64,000 bases of DNA, taken from NCBI GenBank assembly GCA_903995115.1, contig LR877155.1:64501-128500 (forward strand), read 5' to 3'. Positions 28,365-38,486 of this stretch are shown piece after piece. This DNA comes from Angomonas deanei. Lineage: Eukaryota > Euglenozoa > Kinetoplastea > Trypanosomatida > Trypanosomatidae. The notes under the pieces were generated by a model. It was not told where the DNA came from. It saw nothing but the letters and a program-made list of their open reading frames with translations, and did not search any database. Made by a program: the position numbers and the translations under genes. The number at the start of each line of letters is the position of its first letter. Within the stretch, counting starts at the first letter, position 1.

Positions 28365-30856
28365 TTAATTGTGGCCATACGGTTTATCGACTGGTCTCGC
28401 GAACATGGCACGACTGAGTGCTAGCTCTAGCGAGCGAGGTTGTAGGCCAGCCTTCGCCGCCTTTGAGCTAACCGATGAATGCTTGGATATGAGCTGAAAC
28501 AGCCGTTCGTTATCCTTATAAAACCCAAACAACTCGGCCCGCAGAACAGCGTTCCGTGCGTACATGTTGAGTACCAGCTCCTGCATTCTCTTCAATTTTG
28601 TATCTATGATAACATCTCGTTGTGCATCTTTTTGAACGAGTAAAGTTTCCTGTTTTCGAATGATTTCTAGCAGATCCTTCCGCCCCGTCGGCCCATTCGC
28701 TGCCGGTCCTCCCTTTACACCCTCACTCCGGTGAGAGGTCGCAAAAGCCGTGAGACCCCTCACCGCAGAGGTAATATACCGGTTGTTGATGGGCGTACCG
28801 CTCTTTTCGCACTCCTCGGTGCAGGCCGCCAGCGACTTGTCCCCTGTTATCCTCGAGGCCACCGTCAGTAGCCGGGAGAGGTAGGAGTTGAGGATCTTGT
28901 TTTGATCCTTCATCTCTTCATTTTCATCCTCCAGATCATTCAACGTCTCGTTCATCTTTGCCTCCTTATCGGTGGACTGCCTTGTGAGGGCGCCGTGCAT
29001 GTGGACTGCTTTGTGAGGGCGCCGTGCATCTGCTGCAGTTGACTGTAGTCGTACTGCAGTTTTTGATAGCTCACGTGAAGCTTCGCGAGCTCCTCCAGGT
29101 AGGCATCCCCTTTACCAGACTCCACCAGCCGTTGCTGTGTATTGTCTAGCTGCTCCTTGAGAAAGACGAGCTCACCTTGGAGAGATTCGCTTTCATCTTC
29201 CGCCGTCTCTAGCAATTCCTCCAGCTCCTTGTTCTTTTTCTCCAGCGCAGCGATACGGGTAAGACGCTTTTTGTTTTCCCCTTCTATCGCCGTGCAGTGT
29301 TGCTGCAACTCCTGCAGCGCCGCCTCTAAGCTCTCCTTTTCCTTCTCCGACTCCTGCAGCATCTCCTCCATATCCTGTAGATCTGCCTGTGTTGTTTTCT
29401 GGCCACCACCATCGCTGACCAACGCGTCGCACATCTCCTGCAACGCTTCCTTCTCGGACGTTAGCTGGTCAATGATCAACTGTTGCTGCTCGTAAACATC
29501 GGACAAGTGCGCCGTCCCACCAGCTGGTGGTGTGTTCGTGTTGCTTTTCGCGGATCCACCCACGAGTGTCACCGCCTCTTTCAAATTTTTAATCTTCACA
29601 TCTTTGCTCCAGTTGTAGATGGTTTGGGCGACGAGGAGTTTCTTGAGCCGCCTCACTTCCATTTCTAGCAGACGATTCTTCACCTTTACATTATCGACCA
29701 CTTCATTCAATGACACATTATTTTTAATCGCCTTGGCGCGGCTCGCAAATTGGAGCGTACTGCGCGACTCATCCACATTCTCGAGTGCGGGGGAAATGCA
29801 ACAAATCACCACCGTGTACGAGTTACCGCCTATCGCGGTCTTTAGCAGGTGGGTCAGCCTGGAGTCGCGGTAGGGCACGAAGGTGTTCCGGGGGGCGGAC
29901 GTCGCGGTGGTTTGGTTGCTTATTTCGGTCAGTCGGTTGATGACATTGGTCAGTGTGGTGAGCGACTTGTTAATATGGCCTCCCTCCGTCATGCGCACGC
30001 CGGTGGTGCCCGTCTTGGCCACCCGCTCACTTCCCGCCAGGTCCACCAAGTGCAACGTGGAGACTAACTTCTTCTTCAGATTTCGCCCGTTCACCGGGGA
30101 GCTCGAGGTGTCGTCTTGACTGACGCTAGTGCTCTCGGAGTCGCTGGAGGAGCTTTGATTGTCCTCCTCGTTCACGACGATGGTGCGCTCAATGTGCACA
30201 CTCACAATACAGTGCGATCGGCTACTCTGCTCATTCATAAACGTAGCCGCCGACATCCTCGACGCGGTACCCTTACGAATCACTTGCAGACACTCCTCCA
30301 CGGAGTGGACCCGCCGCCGGACCGCGTTGTACACAAACACGCCATTCGGACCATCCCGTATGCTGAGCGGAGGTTTCTTCTCGCCATCACAGAGCAAGTC
30401 TCTCAAATTCTCATTGTAGATCTCCAATACGGAGACGGACACCTCCACGCTACTGTTGGAGGAGACCAGTGGAGAGGAGATTCTACCCGTGTTCGAGCCT
30501 TGCAGGGAGAGGGCGGCGAAAAGGTCGGTCACACAGAGAGTTGTAATCCCAACCGACCGACTCCCGTCACCGAGCATGGTGAACGACTTGCCACTCCCCG
30601 TCTGACCATAGGCGAATATCGTCCCGTTATACCCCTGACTGACCCGTCGCACGACACTCTTTTGGATCCGTCGTTGGTATAGTTCCTCCGTGGTACAGTC
30701 GGTGGGGAACACTTCGTCAAATGTGAAGATGGCGTCCGAGTTCGACTTTTCACGAAGCGAAGTGGAGGAAAGGCTATCCCAGGCCACTTTACTTTCTCGT
30801 AGCTCGCTGCGTATCGGACGGATACGAACTAAAACTTCAACAGAGCTCTGTGTCAT
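28365..30856 (-). CDS. Kinesin, frame broken by 29-bp tandem duplication
   Basis: The N-terminal motor domain (about 1-370) has P-loop GQTGSGKS (84-91), SSRSH (switch I), DLAGSER (switch II) and VPYRDSRLTHLLK. A coiled-coil stalk follows (EKEKESLEAALQELQQHCTA). The frame starting at 30856 gives 634 residues. It ends at 28952, shortly after entering a tandemly duplicated 29-bp segment (28972-29029). The downstream frame to 28365 encodes about 200 more residues that continue the coiled coil and tail, in register with a single copy of the segment. Either the real gene encodes an approximately 830-residue kinesin and the duplication is an error or allele, or the protein is truncated in its stalk. 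The motor looks fully active. The subfamily is uncertain; it is a plus-end-type N-kinesin layout. Confidence 0.85.
28972..29029. repeat. 29-bp tandem duplication inside kinesin
   Basis: Copies at 28972-29000 and 29001-29029 begin GTGGACTGC on the plus strand and differ at one base (CC versus CT after GGACTG). The length is not a multiple of three, so it shifts the kinesin frame. The mismatch argues against a simple copying artefact but does not exclude an assembly join between alleles. Confidence 0.95.
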
Positions 30857-31252
30857 TGCGGATGAACTTAAAATAATGCAATTGAATATACTCTACAAAT
30901 GAAAAAGAAACTGAAACCAATTGCACAGAATACAACTTATTACGTTTTAACCTTTAAAAAAAAAAAAATGAATCACAAAACCCATCGGCAATAAGAGAGA
31001 GAAAGAAAGGTTGGATACACAAAAGCATGAGTGTCCTTCTGTAATAAATCACCAACGACGACGCGAGAGAGAGAGAGAAAAGCCCTTAAAAGGGGGAAAA
31101 ATCACGGATCTGAAATGGGAGAAATAAACATGAACTAGAAGTGAGAGAAAAAAAAAAAAAAAAACTACGTGGTTATTGGTAGTTCATTTCTTTTTTTATA
31201 TAATATGCAACACAAATCGTGTTTATTTTTTCATTCTTATTTCTCTACGCAC
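30857..31252. other. Intergenic spacer
   Basis: About 395 bp with A-rich and GA-rich tracts (a GAGA run at about 31063-31078, an A run at about 31147-31163). It serves as the kinesin leader and the RPT1 3' untranslated region. I see no gene. Confidence 0.55.
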
Positions 31253-32560
31253 TTAATTATAAACCATATACTTGGCAGTGGCGGAGAACTTGTGTTGTCC
31301 TTTAATGACTTTATTAACGGCCTCTAGGAAGTCTTTTTCGTTAATCGTCTTTCGTCGTGCCCGGATCGCGAACATGCCGGCCTCGGTGCAGACCGCTCTC
31401 AGATCCGCCCCGGTGGTGTTGGGGCAGAGACGGGCGATCAGCTCGAAACGGATATCCTTTTCGCAGGAGAGGGACCGGGAGTGAATACGCAGAATGTTGG
31501 TACGACCTTCTAAATCGGGAAGGCCAATTTCTAACTTACGATCCATACGGCCGGGACGGGTGAGGGCGGGGTCGAGGGTGTCGGGACGGTTGGTGGCCAT
31601 AATCACCTTAATGTTACCCCGCGAGTCGAACCCGTCCATTTGGTTCACCATTTCTAACATTGTTCGCTGGATCTCATCGTCGCCGCTGCCGCTGCCTCTC
31701 GACCCACCGACGGCGTCCACTTCATCAAAAAAGATAATCGCCGCCTTCTTGGTGCGGGCCAGCTGGAAAATCTCTCGAATCATGCGGGCACCCTCACCAA
31801 TGTACCGCTGCACCAACTCGGAGCCGATCACACGAATAAAGCACGCGTCGGTGCGGTTGGCCACCGCCTTTGCGAGGAGTGTCTTACCGGTACCGGGCGG
31901 ACCGTAGAGCAGGACACCTTTCGGGGGGTCAATACCTAGCTGCGTATACTTTTCCGGGTGGGTGAGAGGGAGCTCCACCACCTCGCGAATACGCTCTATC
32001 TGCTCCTTAATTCCGCCCACGTCGGCGTAGGTCACATCGGGCTTCTCCTCCACCTGCATCATGGAGACAGACGGGTCGATACGGGGTGGGAGGGGGATTT
32101 CTATCTGTATCTTGCTGTAGCCCATCAGCAGGCCCACGCGCATACTCTCCTCAATATCCTCCGGGGCCACGCGCTGGCCCAGCTTGACCACGTACTTGGC
32201 CTGATCCGGGATACTCACCACATACTTGGCGTCATCCTGCCCCTTGTTGATAATACGCTCGCACCTCGCCACGTGGAGGGAGTTCTCCTTCTCCATGACC
32301 TCGCGATCGCTGTTGAGGTCCCACATGATGGCGGGCGCCAGACCCATCTCGCTCTCCTTCATACCTGCCATTTTATTTAGACTCTCCACCTTATTCTTAA
32401 TGAAATCTTCTAACTCCTTTATGGTGGCGTGATGGGGGCCGGAGCCGTAGAGCTTCAGCAGCGCAATGTCATCGTTGTCGAGTGGGATAATGTCTTTTTC
32501 TTCTTCATCCTTCACGCGGACGGTGTTCTTGGTTTGGCAGGCGCCTTTTTCGTTGGACAT
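31253..32560 (-). CDS. RPT1: 26S proteasome regulatory ATPase RPT1
   Basis: This 435-residue AAA+ ATPase is one of six forming the base ring of the 19S particle, which unfolds substrates and opens the 20S gate. The N-terminal coiled coil is followed by an OB domain ending [20 protein letters not shown]. The AAA module has Walker A GPPGTGKT (220-227), Walker [10 protein letters not shown], and the arginine-finger region [20 protein letters not shown]. The stretch [20 protein letters not shown] and the C-terminal [12 protein letters not shown] match RPT1 (PSMC2) rather than other RPTs. The frame opens at a TTG at 32566, but the first ATG at 32560 lies just after a T16-tract acceptor and is used here. 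RPT5 lies about 5 kb upstream in the same transcription unit. Confidence 0.96.
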   Translation of the reverse strand: MSNEKGACQTKNTVRVKDEEEKDIIPLDNDDIALLKLYGSGPHHATIKELEDFIKNKVESLNKMAGMKESEMGLAPAIMWDLNSDREVMEKENSLHVARCERIINKGQDDAKYVVSIPDQAKYVVKLGQRVAPEDIEESMRVGLLMGYSKIQIEIPLPPRIDPSVSMMQVEEKPDVTYADVGGIKEQIERIREVVELPLTHPEKYTQLGIDPPKGVLLYGPPGTGKTLLAKAVANRTDACFIRVIGSELVQRYIGEGARMIREIFQLARTKKAAIIFFDEVDAVGGSRGSGSGDDEIQRTMLEMVNQMDGFDSRGNIKVIMATNRPDTLDPALTRPGRMDRKLEIGLPDLEGRTNILRIHSRSLSCEKDIRFELIARLCPNTTGADLRAVCTEAGMFAIRARRKTINEKDFLEAVNKVIKGQHKFSATAKYMVYN

Positions 32561-32570
32561 GATCAAGAAT

Positions 32571-32594
32571 CTAGAGCGAAAAAAAAAAAAAAAA
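32571..32594 (-). promoter_or_regulatory. Predicted spliced-leader acceptor, RPT1
   Basis: A T16 run (32579-32594) followed by CGCTCTAG has AG at 32571-32572, giving a 10-nt leader to the ATG at 32560. Confidence 0.6.
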
Positions 32595-32747
32595 CAATAA
32601 TATATACTAAAAATAAAACTTGGAGAAGTGAAAGATCGTGGAGGGGAGTATAGATAGTCAGCTTAGCAAAAACAGCGGCCAATGCCGTTACCGTTTCTTT
32701 TCGCGCAACACTACCAAAAAAAAAAAATGGGGAACGACTGTTCATTT

Positions 32748-33308
32748 CTAAACGTTAGTCTTTGGTACAAATTTCGGCTTTCCCTTATCCCACGGCACAT
32801 AACCATGCTTTATCATGTGCTTCACCCGCCCGCCCATCTGGATGGAGAAGAGTAGAATAAAGTAAATGACTAGAATGGGCCAAAACACTGGGATGTCTAA
32901 AAAGTTAAACATGGTCAGGAACAGGGCAATCAGCACCGCCCTGAACATATCGTGCCACACGGTGAACTCTTGCATCTTGGGCATAAAGGGACGGAACTCG
33001 TCTGGGTCATTTTTTGATTTGGTGCTTAACAGTGATTCGACGGGGCCGTCGTCGAAAAGGTCGCTGTCCGGGGTAATGAGCATTAACAGCAAGAACAGGA
33101 GGTGAATGCAGAGGCCATAGGTGATGACGTAGAACCCTCCCTCGTGGGTCGAGACGCGGGCAATGTACAATAGGCACGCAAACGCGAAAAACACCCACCG
33201 CATCGAGCGATGGGGTAAGGTGGAGTTCAACAGCTGCTTGTACTTCTTCTGCGCCCTTGTCTTCCAATCCTCCTTCCGCTCCACACCGGTCTTCAGGAAA
33301 TCTTCCAT
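32748..33308 (-). CDS. RER1: RER1 family ER-retrieval membrane protein
   Basis: The 186-residue protein is a Golgi/ER sorting receptor that returns membrane proteins to the ER in COPI vesicles. It has about four membrane segments: WVFFAFACLLYIARVS, VITYGLCIHLLFLLLMLITP, FRAVLIALFLTMFNFLDIPV and FWPILVIYFILLFSIQM. Conserved RER1 blocks are DEFRPFMPKMQEFTVWHDMF between segments 2 and 3, and RVKHMIKHGYVPWDKGKPKF near the C-terminus. Length matches the family (about 190). The start ATG at 33308 is the only suitable one. Confidence 0.94.
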   Translation of the reverse strand: MEDFLKTGVERKEDWKTRAQKKYKQLLNSTLPHRSMRWVFFAFACLLYIARVSTHEGGFYVITYGLCIHLLFLLLMLITPDSDLFDDGPVESLLSTKSKNDPDEFRPFMPKMQEFTVWHDMFRAVLIALFLTMFNFLDIPVFWPILVIYFILLFSIQMGGRVKHMIKHGYVPWDKGKPKFVPKTNV

Positions 33309-33461
33309 TTACTTGAAAAAGAGTAAACTTGGAAAAAGTAAAGAGAGAGAGAGAGAGAGATTTTAAGATTTCAACAAAAGTAACCACAAAAATAAAATAA
33401 AAAGTGCAGATAAAAACGATTCATGGGTAAGTGCCACTATTTTTGGGGTATATACCCCCCA

Positions 33462-34736
33462 TTACGGTTTTTCCTCTTCCAAAATGCGGTCCACCCTTGT
33501 CGCCTGCTTCTCATACTTGTGGTCCGTCTTCCCCCGTCCGCTCGCATCCAGCGCCTGCACCCAGCCCGCCTTGGCGTCGGGGTGTGCGTCGCAGAAGGGC
33601 AGATACGGCTTAATATCCAGCACCGGTGTGCCATGGAGCAAATCGTGGTCGGCAATGAACACATCCAGACCCCTCACCGCGACGAGCCGCACACACGACA
33701 TTCCTATAAAGTTTGGGCGGTGAGGACTGCGGGTCGCAAACACCCCTCGCTGCTCCTCATCCCGCGGCGGCACGATCATCACCTTGTACCCGGTCGAGCG
33801 GGTGATGCCGTCCCGGTGACGCCAGGCACTCAGTGGATCTCCTCGGATGGTATCGCCCACGGTGGGAGGGGTCTCCGCCGGCGCCGCCTTCTCCGCCTCG
33901 GACAACTCTTGAATCGACTGCTGCCCCTCCCCGGTCGCCATCGCCGCCGCGTAGCTAAACTGAAATAGAACCCAAATATACTCAAACCCCTGCAAGTCGC
34001 GAAGGGCGTTTTCTAGTCCGCTGCGCAGTCGAATGAGCGCCGTTTGCGGCTCAAACCGATTCGTGTTTGGCTGCCGTGGGGCGTCCACGTGGGCCCTCAT
34101 GAGGGAGTGTACCACCCCCACGCCACAGACGACATAGGGCTTCAACTTTTCAGGGCTGAACACGGTTCGAACTAATCGATTGGCATGGAGTACACTCTTG
34201 TAGAAGAATGCCTCGTAGGCTGACACGTCGTGGCTCTCCCTGCGCAGACGGTGCGCCGCCGCCTCCTCCACCTCCTCTGGAGTGTACAGCTTGTCAAAAA
34301 AGTACACCTTTAGTCCATTGCTGGTGACAATGGAATCGGTAACCAACTCCTTCTCCGCCTTCTCCAGCTCGCTCTCCAGGTGGAGCACCTGCGGGTCACT
34401 TTCCCCGCCGGTCGGGATCGTCTCGTGCACATCCTGCCCCGCCTCACTCTTGCGGCGCTTCATGAAGTGCTGCAGCTTCTCCCTCAGCTTTTTTAGATAA
34501 GCATTGTGGGTAGACTCCTCTTGCTTTAGGTTGGCCTTCAGCAACTCGGAGGGTGGTGGGTCGATCAGGGTCGCCCGCACACGGTTGAAATGCTCATCTG
34601 CGTCACAGACCTCCGCCGGCCAGAAGGGAAGTCCTACCGGTCGTATCCACACAATATCCCCCTTCACGAAATAGTTGACCCGACAGCGGTGGCCCACCTT
34701 CGCTACCGCTTGTCCCTCTTTCTTTGGGTTTGACAT
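33462..34736 (-). CDS. PWWP-TrmO fusion, predicted tRNA t6A37 methyltransferase
   Basis: The 424-residue protein joins two domains. An N-terminal PWWP-like module (about 22-65; KGDIVWIRPVGLPFWPAEV, with LPFWP at 36-40) is of the type that binds methylated histone tails or nucleic acid. After a charged helical linker, a C-terminal TrmO/TsaA domain (about 190-415) has NALRDLQGFEYIWVLFQFSY, the family signature GVFATRSPHRPNFIGMSCVR and GTPVLDIKPYLPFCD. TrmO methylates N6 of t6A37 in tRNAs using S-adenosylmethionine. The signature normally reads PNPIG; here it is PNFIG. The open frame extends upstream only to a TTG inside the pyrimidine tract, so the ATG at 34736 is chosen. I do not know of this fusion outside kinetoplastids (recollection, not a search). 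Confidence 0.85.
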   Translation of the reverse strand: MSNPKKEGQAVAKVGHRCRVNYFVKGDIVWIRPVGLPFWPAEVCDADEHFNRVRATLIDPPPSELLKANLKQEESTHNAYLKKLREKLQHFMKRRKSEAGQDVHETIPTGGESDPQVLHLESELEKAEKELVTDSIVTSNGLKVYFFDKLYTPEEVEEAAAHRLRRESHDVSAYEAFFYKSVLHANRLVRTVFSPEKLKPYVVCGVGVVHSLMRAHVDAPRQPNTNRFEPQTALIRLRSGLENALRDLQGFEYIWVLFQFSYAAAMATGEGQQSIQELSEAEKAAPAETPPTVGDTIRGDPLSAWRHRDGITRSTGYKVMIVPPRDEEQRGVFATRSPHRPNFIGMSCVRLVAVRGLDVFIADHDLLHGTPVLDIKPYLPFCDAHPDAKAGWVQALDASGRGKTDHKYEKQATRVDRILEEEKP

Positions 34737-34744
34737 AACAGCTA

Positions 34745-34793
34745 CTTGTGTGAGCAGGCACCACAAAAGAGAGAAAAGGAGAAAGGGAAAAGA
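34745..34793 (-). promoter_or_regulatory. Predicted spliced-leader acceptor, PWWP-TrmO gene
   Basis: A C/T-rich minus-strand tract (about 34766-34793) is followed by AG at 34745-34746, 8 nt before the ATG at 34736. An upstream TTG lies inside the tract and is excluded. Confidence 0.55.
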
Positions 34794-34877
34794 ATCTGCA
34801 CAGAAATAGGTAGGGGGGATTCTTCTGCAGTAGTTCTTGATTGTGTGGGTTTTTGTTTTGTTTTTTATGATTTACGA

Positions 34878-35741
34878 CTAGGCAGACGGCTCCGCCACAT
34901 TCGCGGATGTTTCGTACTGGTAAGGGCCGCACAAAAAAGGTACACTGGAAGAGTAGTGACCGCTCTCCTCTATCCACTCCGTCACATCGGTGGGCGCGTG
35001 AAGATACCGTTTCAGGTGAATTTCATGAAAAACAGGAACACGCTTCATTTCCTTAAAGTTTAATTTATTCTCGAAAAGAGAGATACTGGCCGCGTTGTCT
35101 TCTAGCACCTTCGCCAAGAATAATCTTCCCTCCAGTACCGTGAGGGCATACGTGATCAGCAGTCGCACCGCCCCCTCCGCCAGCCCATGACGGCGATAGC
35201 CAGTCTCTGCGATCATCACCTCTACTTCAAAGGTGCGCTTTTCTTCCTCCTCCTCCGCAGATGTCGCCACCTCCATATTGTTGTCCCCGGCGGTAAGGAG
35301 GAAAAGATTGCAGTCTCCTACCATCACATAACGGTGCTGATCGTCCCTCAGCACCTCAGGGCACGTCACGTCCGTGTGCAGCGGTCGCTCCGTCTGGCAC
35401 ACCTCGCCGGTGAGGAGGTTCGTGACGCTGGTCGGTGTGTAGCGCTCTCGTAGCGCGCCTGATGTATTCTCCTCCATAGTTGAGGCCCCACTCCACTGCA
35501 AGGGCTCCACCGTCTTCTCTGATTCCTCACAGGCGTAGATGATGAACGTCAGCTTATCCAAGGACTGCAGCCAGTCCACTTGATTCTCCCTCTCCTCCTG
35601 CAAGGACAGTGGTTCACTCTCTGTGGCAGCTAACAACTCTGGACGGCACATCCACTCGTGATAGCGGCCGACGTGGTGGGGCAGGTAGGGCACCAAGAGG
35701 AGACGACCAGGTATCTGAAGGTACACGGTCTCGTTAATCAT
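34878..35741 (-). CDS. NAT9: NAT9-like N-acetyltransferase
   Basis: The 287-residue GNAT protein begins with strands and helices typical of NAT9 (GRLLLVPYLPHHVGRYHEWM, then ATESEPLSLQEERENQVDWL). It continues MVGDCNLFLL, an acidic insert, and the acetyl-CoA-binding core VEVMIAETGYRRHGLAEGAV with R-R-H-G-L-A in place of RxxGxG/A. The end is SISLFENKLNFKEMKRVPVF. NAT9 in animals acts on tubulin stability and signalling. Catalytic targets in trypanosomatids are unknown. The family's usual length is about 200; the excess is the insert at about 90-165 and a C-terminal tail. Confidence 0.85.
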   Translation of the reverse strand: MINETVYLQIPGRLLLVPYLPHHVGRYHEWMCRPELLAATESEPLSLQEERENQVDWLQSLDKLTFIIYACEESEKTVEPLQWSGASTMEENTSGALRERYTPTSVTNLLTGEVCQTERPLHTDVTCPEVLRDDQHRYVMVGDCNLFLLTAGDNNMEVATSAEEEEEKRTFEVEVMIAETGYRRHGLAEGAVRLLITYALTVLEGRLFLAKVLEDNAASISLFENKLNFKEMKRVPVFHEIHLKRYLHAPTDVTEWIEESGHYSSSVPFLCGPYQYETSANVAEPSA

Positions 35742-36114
35742 TTTTATTAATGGATGCTATGATTGCTTTTTCTCCAATGGGGTGTGCACAAATAAAGAAA
35801 CACATAAGAGAGAGAACAAAATTGAAACGGGAAATCAACACACCGTAAGAGAGACGCTGACGAGCGGGGCAAATGAAATGAGAAAAACACACGGCAAATT
35901 GTAATATAGCGTGAAGCGTATTTTTCTCATTTTTCATGATACCTGCTGTTAACATGCTGTCCTCGTTTTCAAAAAATTTAGTAAGCCGGAAATGACTAAA
36001 AGCCAAAAAAAAAAAAAATGAGATGATCGTTATTTGTCCAACATTTTTACAAATACATTTTTATATCCCGTTGAACCATAACAAAAGGCACAACCACAAC
36101 GACACCAAATGCGC
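35742..36114. other. Intergenic spacer
   Basis: About 370 bp, AT-rich, with an A13 run near 36006-36018. It holds the NAT9 leader and the 3' untranslated region of the E2 gene. I see no gene. Confidence 0.55.
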
Positions 36115-36723
36115 TTATGCGTCGTCATCCGAGATACTTTGCTCAAGAGAGGCCGCCACAAGCTCCTTCACCTTCTGCTCATAGGCTTGTGGGTTCGTGG
36201 TGAGGGTTTGGGCCGCCTCCCCGTTCGCGGCGGAGAGTGGATTGGGGTCGCAGAGGAGGGACCGTATCGACAGCAGCAGCATCTCTACGTTAAGGGTAGG
36301 GCTCCAGTTGGACTTGAGGGTGTCTAGGCAAATATTACCGTCCACGTACACGTTCGGGTGGAACACCTTGGTCAGGAACTTCACCCGCGGGGGCACGACG
36401 GGGTACTCCGCGGAGAAGTGCAGCTCCAGCTTGAAGAAGCCACCCTCCCAGACCGTGTTTTCCGGGCCGTACACCACCGCCTTCCACACAAAGATATCGT
36501 CGTCCTTGGGCGCGGCATAGATACCGAGGGTATCCCCGGCATCGCCACTGGTGGACGCCCGAAGGGACTTCAAGTCCTGCATCAGCCGCTTCTTCGCCGT
36601 GTTGGCATCACTCGTCTCCACCTTCTTCACCTTCTTCTCATCCTCCTGCCGGTTTCGCTCTACCTCCTCTGTTCGCTCTGCCGTATCGGTATTGGTACGG
36701 GCCACTCGATTTATGGAATTCAT
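36115..36723 (-). CDS. Ubiquitin-conjugating enzyme E2, Rad6/UBC2-like
   Basis: The 202-residue protein carries an E2 fold from about residue 43 (AKKRLMQDLKSLRASTSGDA) with HPN at 122-124 and the active-site Cys C132 in NICLDTLKSNWSPTLNVEML. The loop is the short, class-typical form, and the region around HPNVYVDGN and DPNPLSAANGEAAQTL is closest to Rad6/UBE2A. An extra charged N-terminus of about 40 residues (TDTAERTEEVERNRQEDEKK) is not usual for Rad6 and may be lineage-specific. The enzyme takes ubiquitin from E1 to an E3. In Rad6 this serves DNA-damage tolerance and histone ubiquitylation; the exact orthology is inference. Confidence 0.9.
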   Translation of the reverse strand: MNSINRVARTNTDTAERTEEVERNRQEDEKKVKKVETSDANTAKKRLMQDLKSLRASTSGDAGDTLGIYAAPKDDDIFVWKAVVYGPENTVWEGGFFKLELHFSAEYPVVPPRVKFLTKVFHPNVYVDGNICLDTLKSNWSPTLNVEMLLLSIRSLLCDPNPLSAANGEAAQTLTTNPQAYEQKVKELVAASLEQSISDDDA

Positions 36724-37157
36724 GGCAGACTATAATGGTGTGATGGCGACTGGATAGAAATAAACGTATTTATATACCAAACTTTGTTACCCGTAGGGGG
36801 AAAGAGAGAAAGGAAAACGATGAGGAACTACCACTGGTGAGCGTGTGAATATATTAATACTCTCCTTTTTTTTTTTCTGAGAAAGGCATAAAAAAGACAG
36901 ATTCTTTTTAAGAAAAAAAAATGATTATAATAGCTAAAAAGTAAAAAAAAGGAGAAATCTTTCAGTCACTTTCTAACAAATATTGTATTCTGACTCTAAT
37001 TATCTTTTCATAAAAAACATAGATCACGAATCTCCTCCTATCACTTCTGGGGGGTTTATTTTTCAGTTCGTAGCGTCGACTGCGGAAAATGCGAATAGCA
37101 CCTTTTACATTTATTATCCATAACAATAAAAGGCTTCTGGGACAGACCATGACAGCC
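36724..37157. other. Intergenic spacer
   Basis: About 430 bp, AT-rich, with mixed A and T runs (for example a T11 run at about 36867 and an A8 run at about 36915). No convincing gene or structured RNA is seen. Confidence 0.55.
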
Positions 37158-38486
37158 TTAGGCAAAGTAGCTTAGGCTGGACTTCTTTCTCGCCTGCACA
37201 GCCGCCACACCCTCCACAAAGTCCTCATGCGAGACGTAAAGTCTATCGTGGCGGAGGGCGAGCATACCAGCCTCCACGCACACCGCCTTCAGCTGGGCAC
37301 CGTTCATGTCGTCGGTACTACGGGCCAGCTCTTCATAGTTAACGTCACTGTGAAGGTTCATGCGGCGGCTGTGAATCTCCAGAATACGCGCACGGGCGTC
37401 CTCGTCGGGCATTGGGAACTCCACCTTACGGTCGAGACGGCCACTACGAAGGAGGGCGGGGTCTAACACATCAATACGATTGGTGGCGGCGATCACCTTC
37501 ACCTCGTCGGTGCTACTAAACCCGTCTAGCTGCGTCAGTAACTCTAGCATGGTACGCTGCACCTCACGACTGCTATCCTTGCCGTCCTCACTGCGCTTCG
37601 ACCCGACCGCATCGAGCTCGTCAATGAAAATGATCGACGGAGCCTTCTTCTTGGCGAGCGCGAAGGCATCTCTGACGATGCGGGAACCGTCACCAATAAA
37701 CATTTGAACTAGCTGAGGACCAGCGAGGCGGAGGAAGCAGGCGTCTGTCGCGGCGGCACACGCCCTGGCCAGCATGGTCTTGCCGGTACCGGGGGAGCCG
37801 TACAGCAGAACCCCCTTGGGTGGCTGGATGTTCAACTTCTCAAACTGCTCCTTGTGGGTGATGGGCATCACAATGGCCTCGATCAGCTCCGTAATCTGCT
37901 TATCCAGTCCGCCCACGTCCGTGTACTTTTCGCTAGGTCGCTCGTCCACCTCCATTGCCTTCACCCGACTGTCGTACTCCTGCGGGAGGGTGTCGAGGAT
38001 GAGGAAGGTGTCCTTGTTGACCCCCACCAAGTCATCCGGGACTAGCTTGTCGGCGTCGACTAACCCCACCGCGGGGAGGTACACGGTGTGACGGGCGGTC
38101 GTCTTCACCACGGCGCTCTTCTGCTTGCGGCTCGGCTTGGCCTTGCCCACCTCCAGCTCATCCTCGTCGTCGTCGCCGCTAGAGGGGTCCAGTATCTCGG
38201 CTACGCTGGCCACCAGATAGGGCAGCTTGTTGTTGTCACTGATCCGCTTCTTGTTGTCTTCCACCTCCTGCGTCATGAACTTGAGCTCCTTGGTCGACCG
38301 CTTAATATTACCCCGGATCTGCTGCGCCTCCTGCTGCAGTAGACGACTTCGGGTCTTGAGCTGCTCATTGGTGAGGGAGTCAATTTCGTTAATTTCCTCC
38401 TCCGTGAGTTGGGGCGCCTCGTTGGCGGCACGATTTCTGGCATCGTACGCGGCCGCCTCCGCCGCCTGCTTGTGAGAGATGGACAT
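37158..38486 (-). CDS. RPT5: 26S proteasome regulatory ATPase RPT5
   Basis: This 442-residue AAA+ subunit of the 19S base has an N-terminal coiled coil (about 25-90). An acidic stretch ([13 protein letters not shown]) follows, then an OB domain, then the AAA module with Walker A GSPGTGKT (230-237; the usual GPPGTGKT has Pro where Ser stands) and Walker [11 protein letters not shown]. The C-terminal block [20 protein letters not shown], then [20 protein letters not shown], identifies RPT5 (PSMC3). It ends YFA, whereas human and yeast RPT5 end YYA; this last tripeptide is the HbYX key that opens the 20S gate. The frame reaches a TTG at 38498, but the first ATG at 38486 (MSISHKQ) is used. Confidence 0.96.
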   Translation of the reverse strand: MSISHKQAAEAAAYDARNRAANEAPQLTEEEINEIDSLTNEQLKTRSRLLQQEAQQIRGNIKRSTKELKFMTQEVEDNKKRISDNNKLPYLVASVAEILDPSSGDDDEDELEVGKAKPSRKQKSAVVKTTARHTVYLPAVGLVDADKLVPDDLVGVNKDTFLILDTLPQEYDSRVKAMEVDERPSEKYTDVGGLDKQITELIEAIVMPITHKEQFEKLNIQPPKGVLLYGSPGTGKTMLARACAAATDACFLRLAGPQLVQMFIGDGSRIVRDAFALAKKKAPSIIFIDELDAVGSKRSEDGKDSSREVQRTMLELLTQLDGFSSTDEVKVIAATNRIDVLDPALLRSGRLDRKVEFPMPDEDARARILEIHSRRMNLHSDVNYEELARSTDDMNGAQLKAVCVEAGMLALRHDRLYVSHEDFVEGVAAVQARKKSSLSYFA

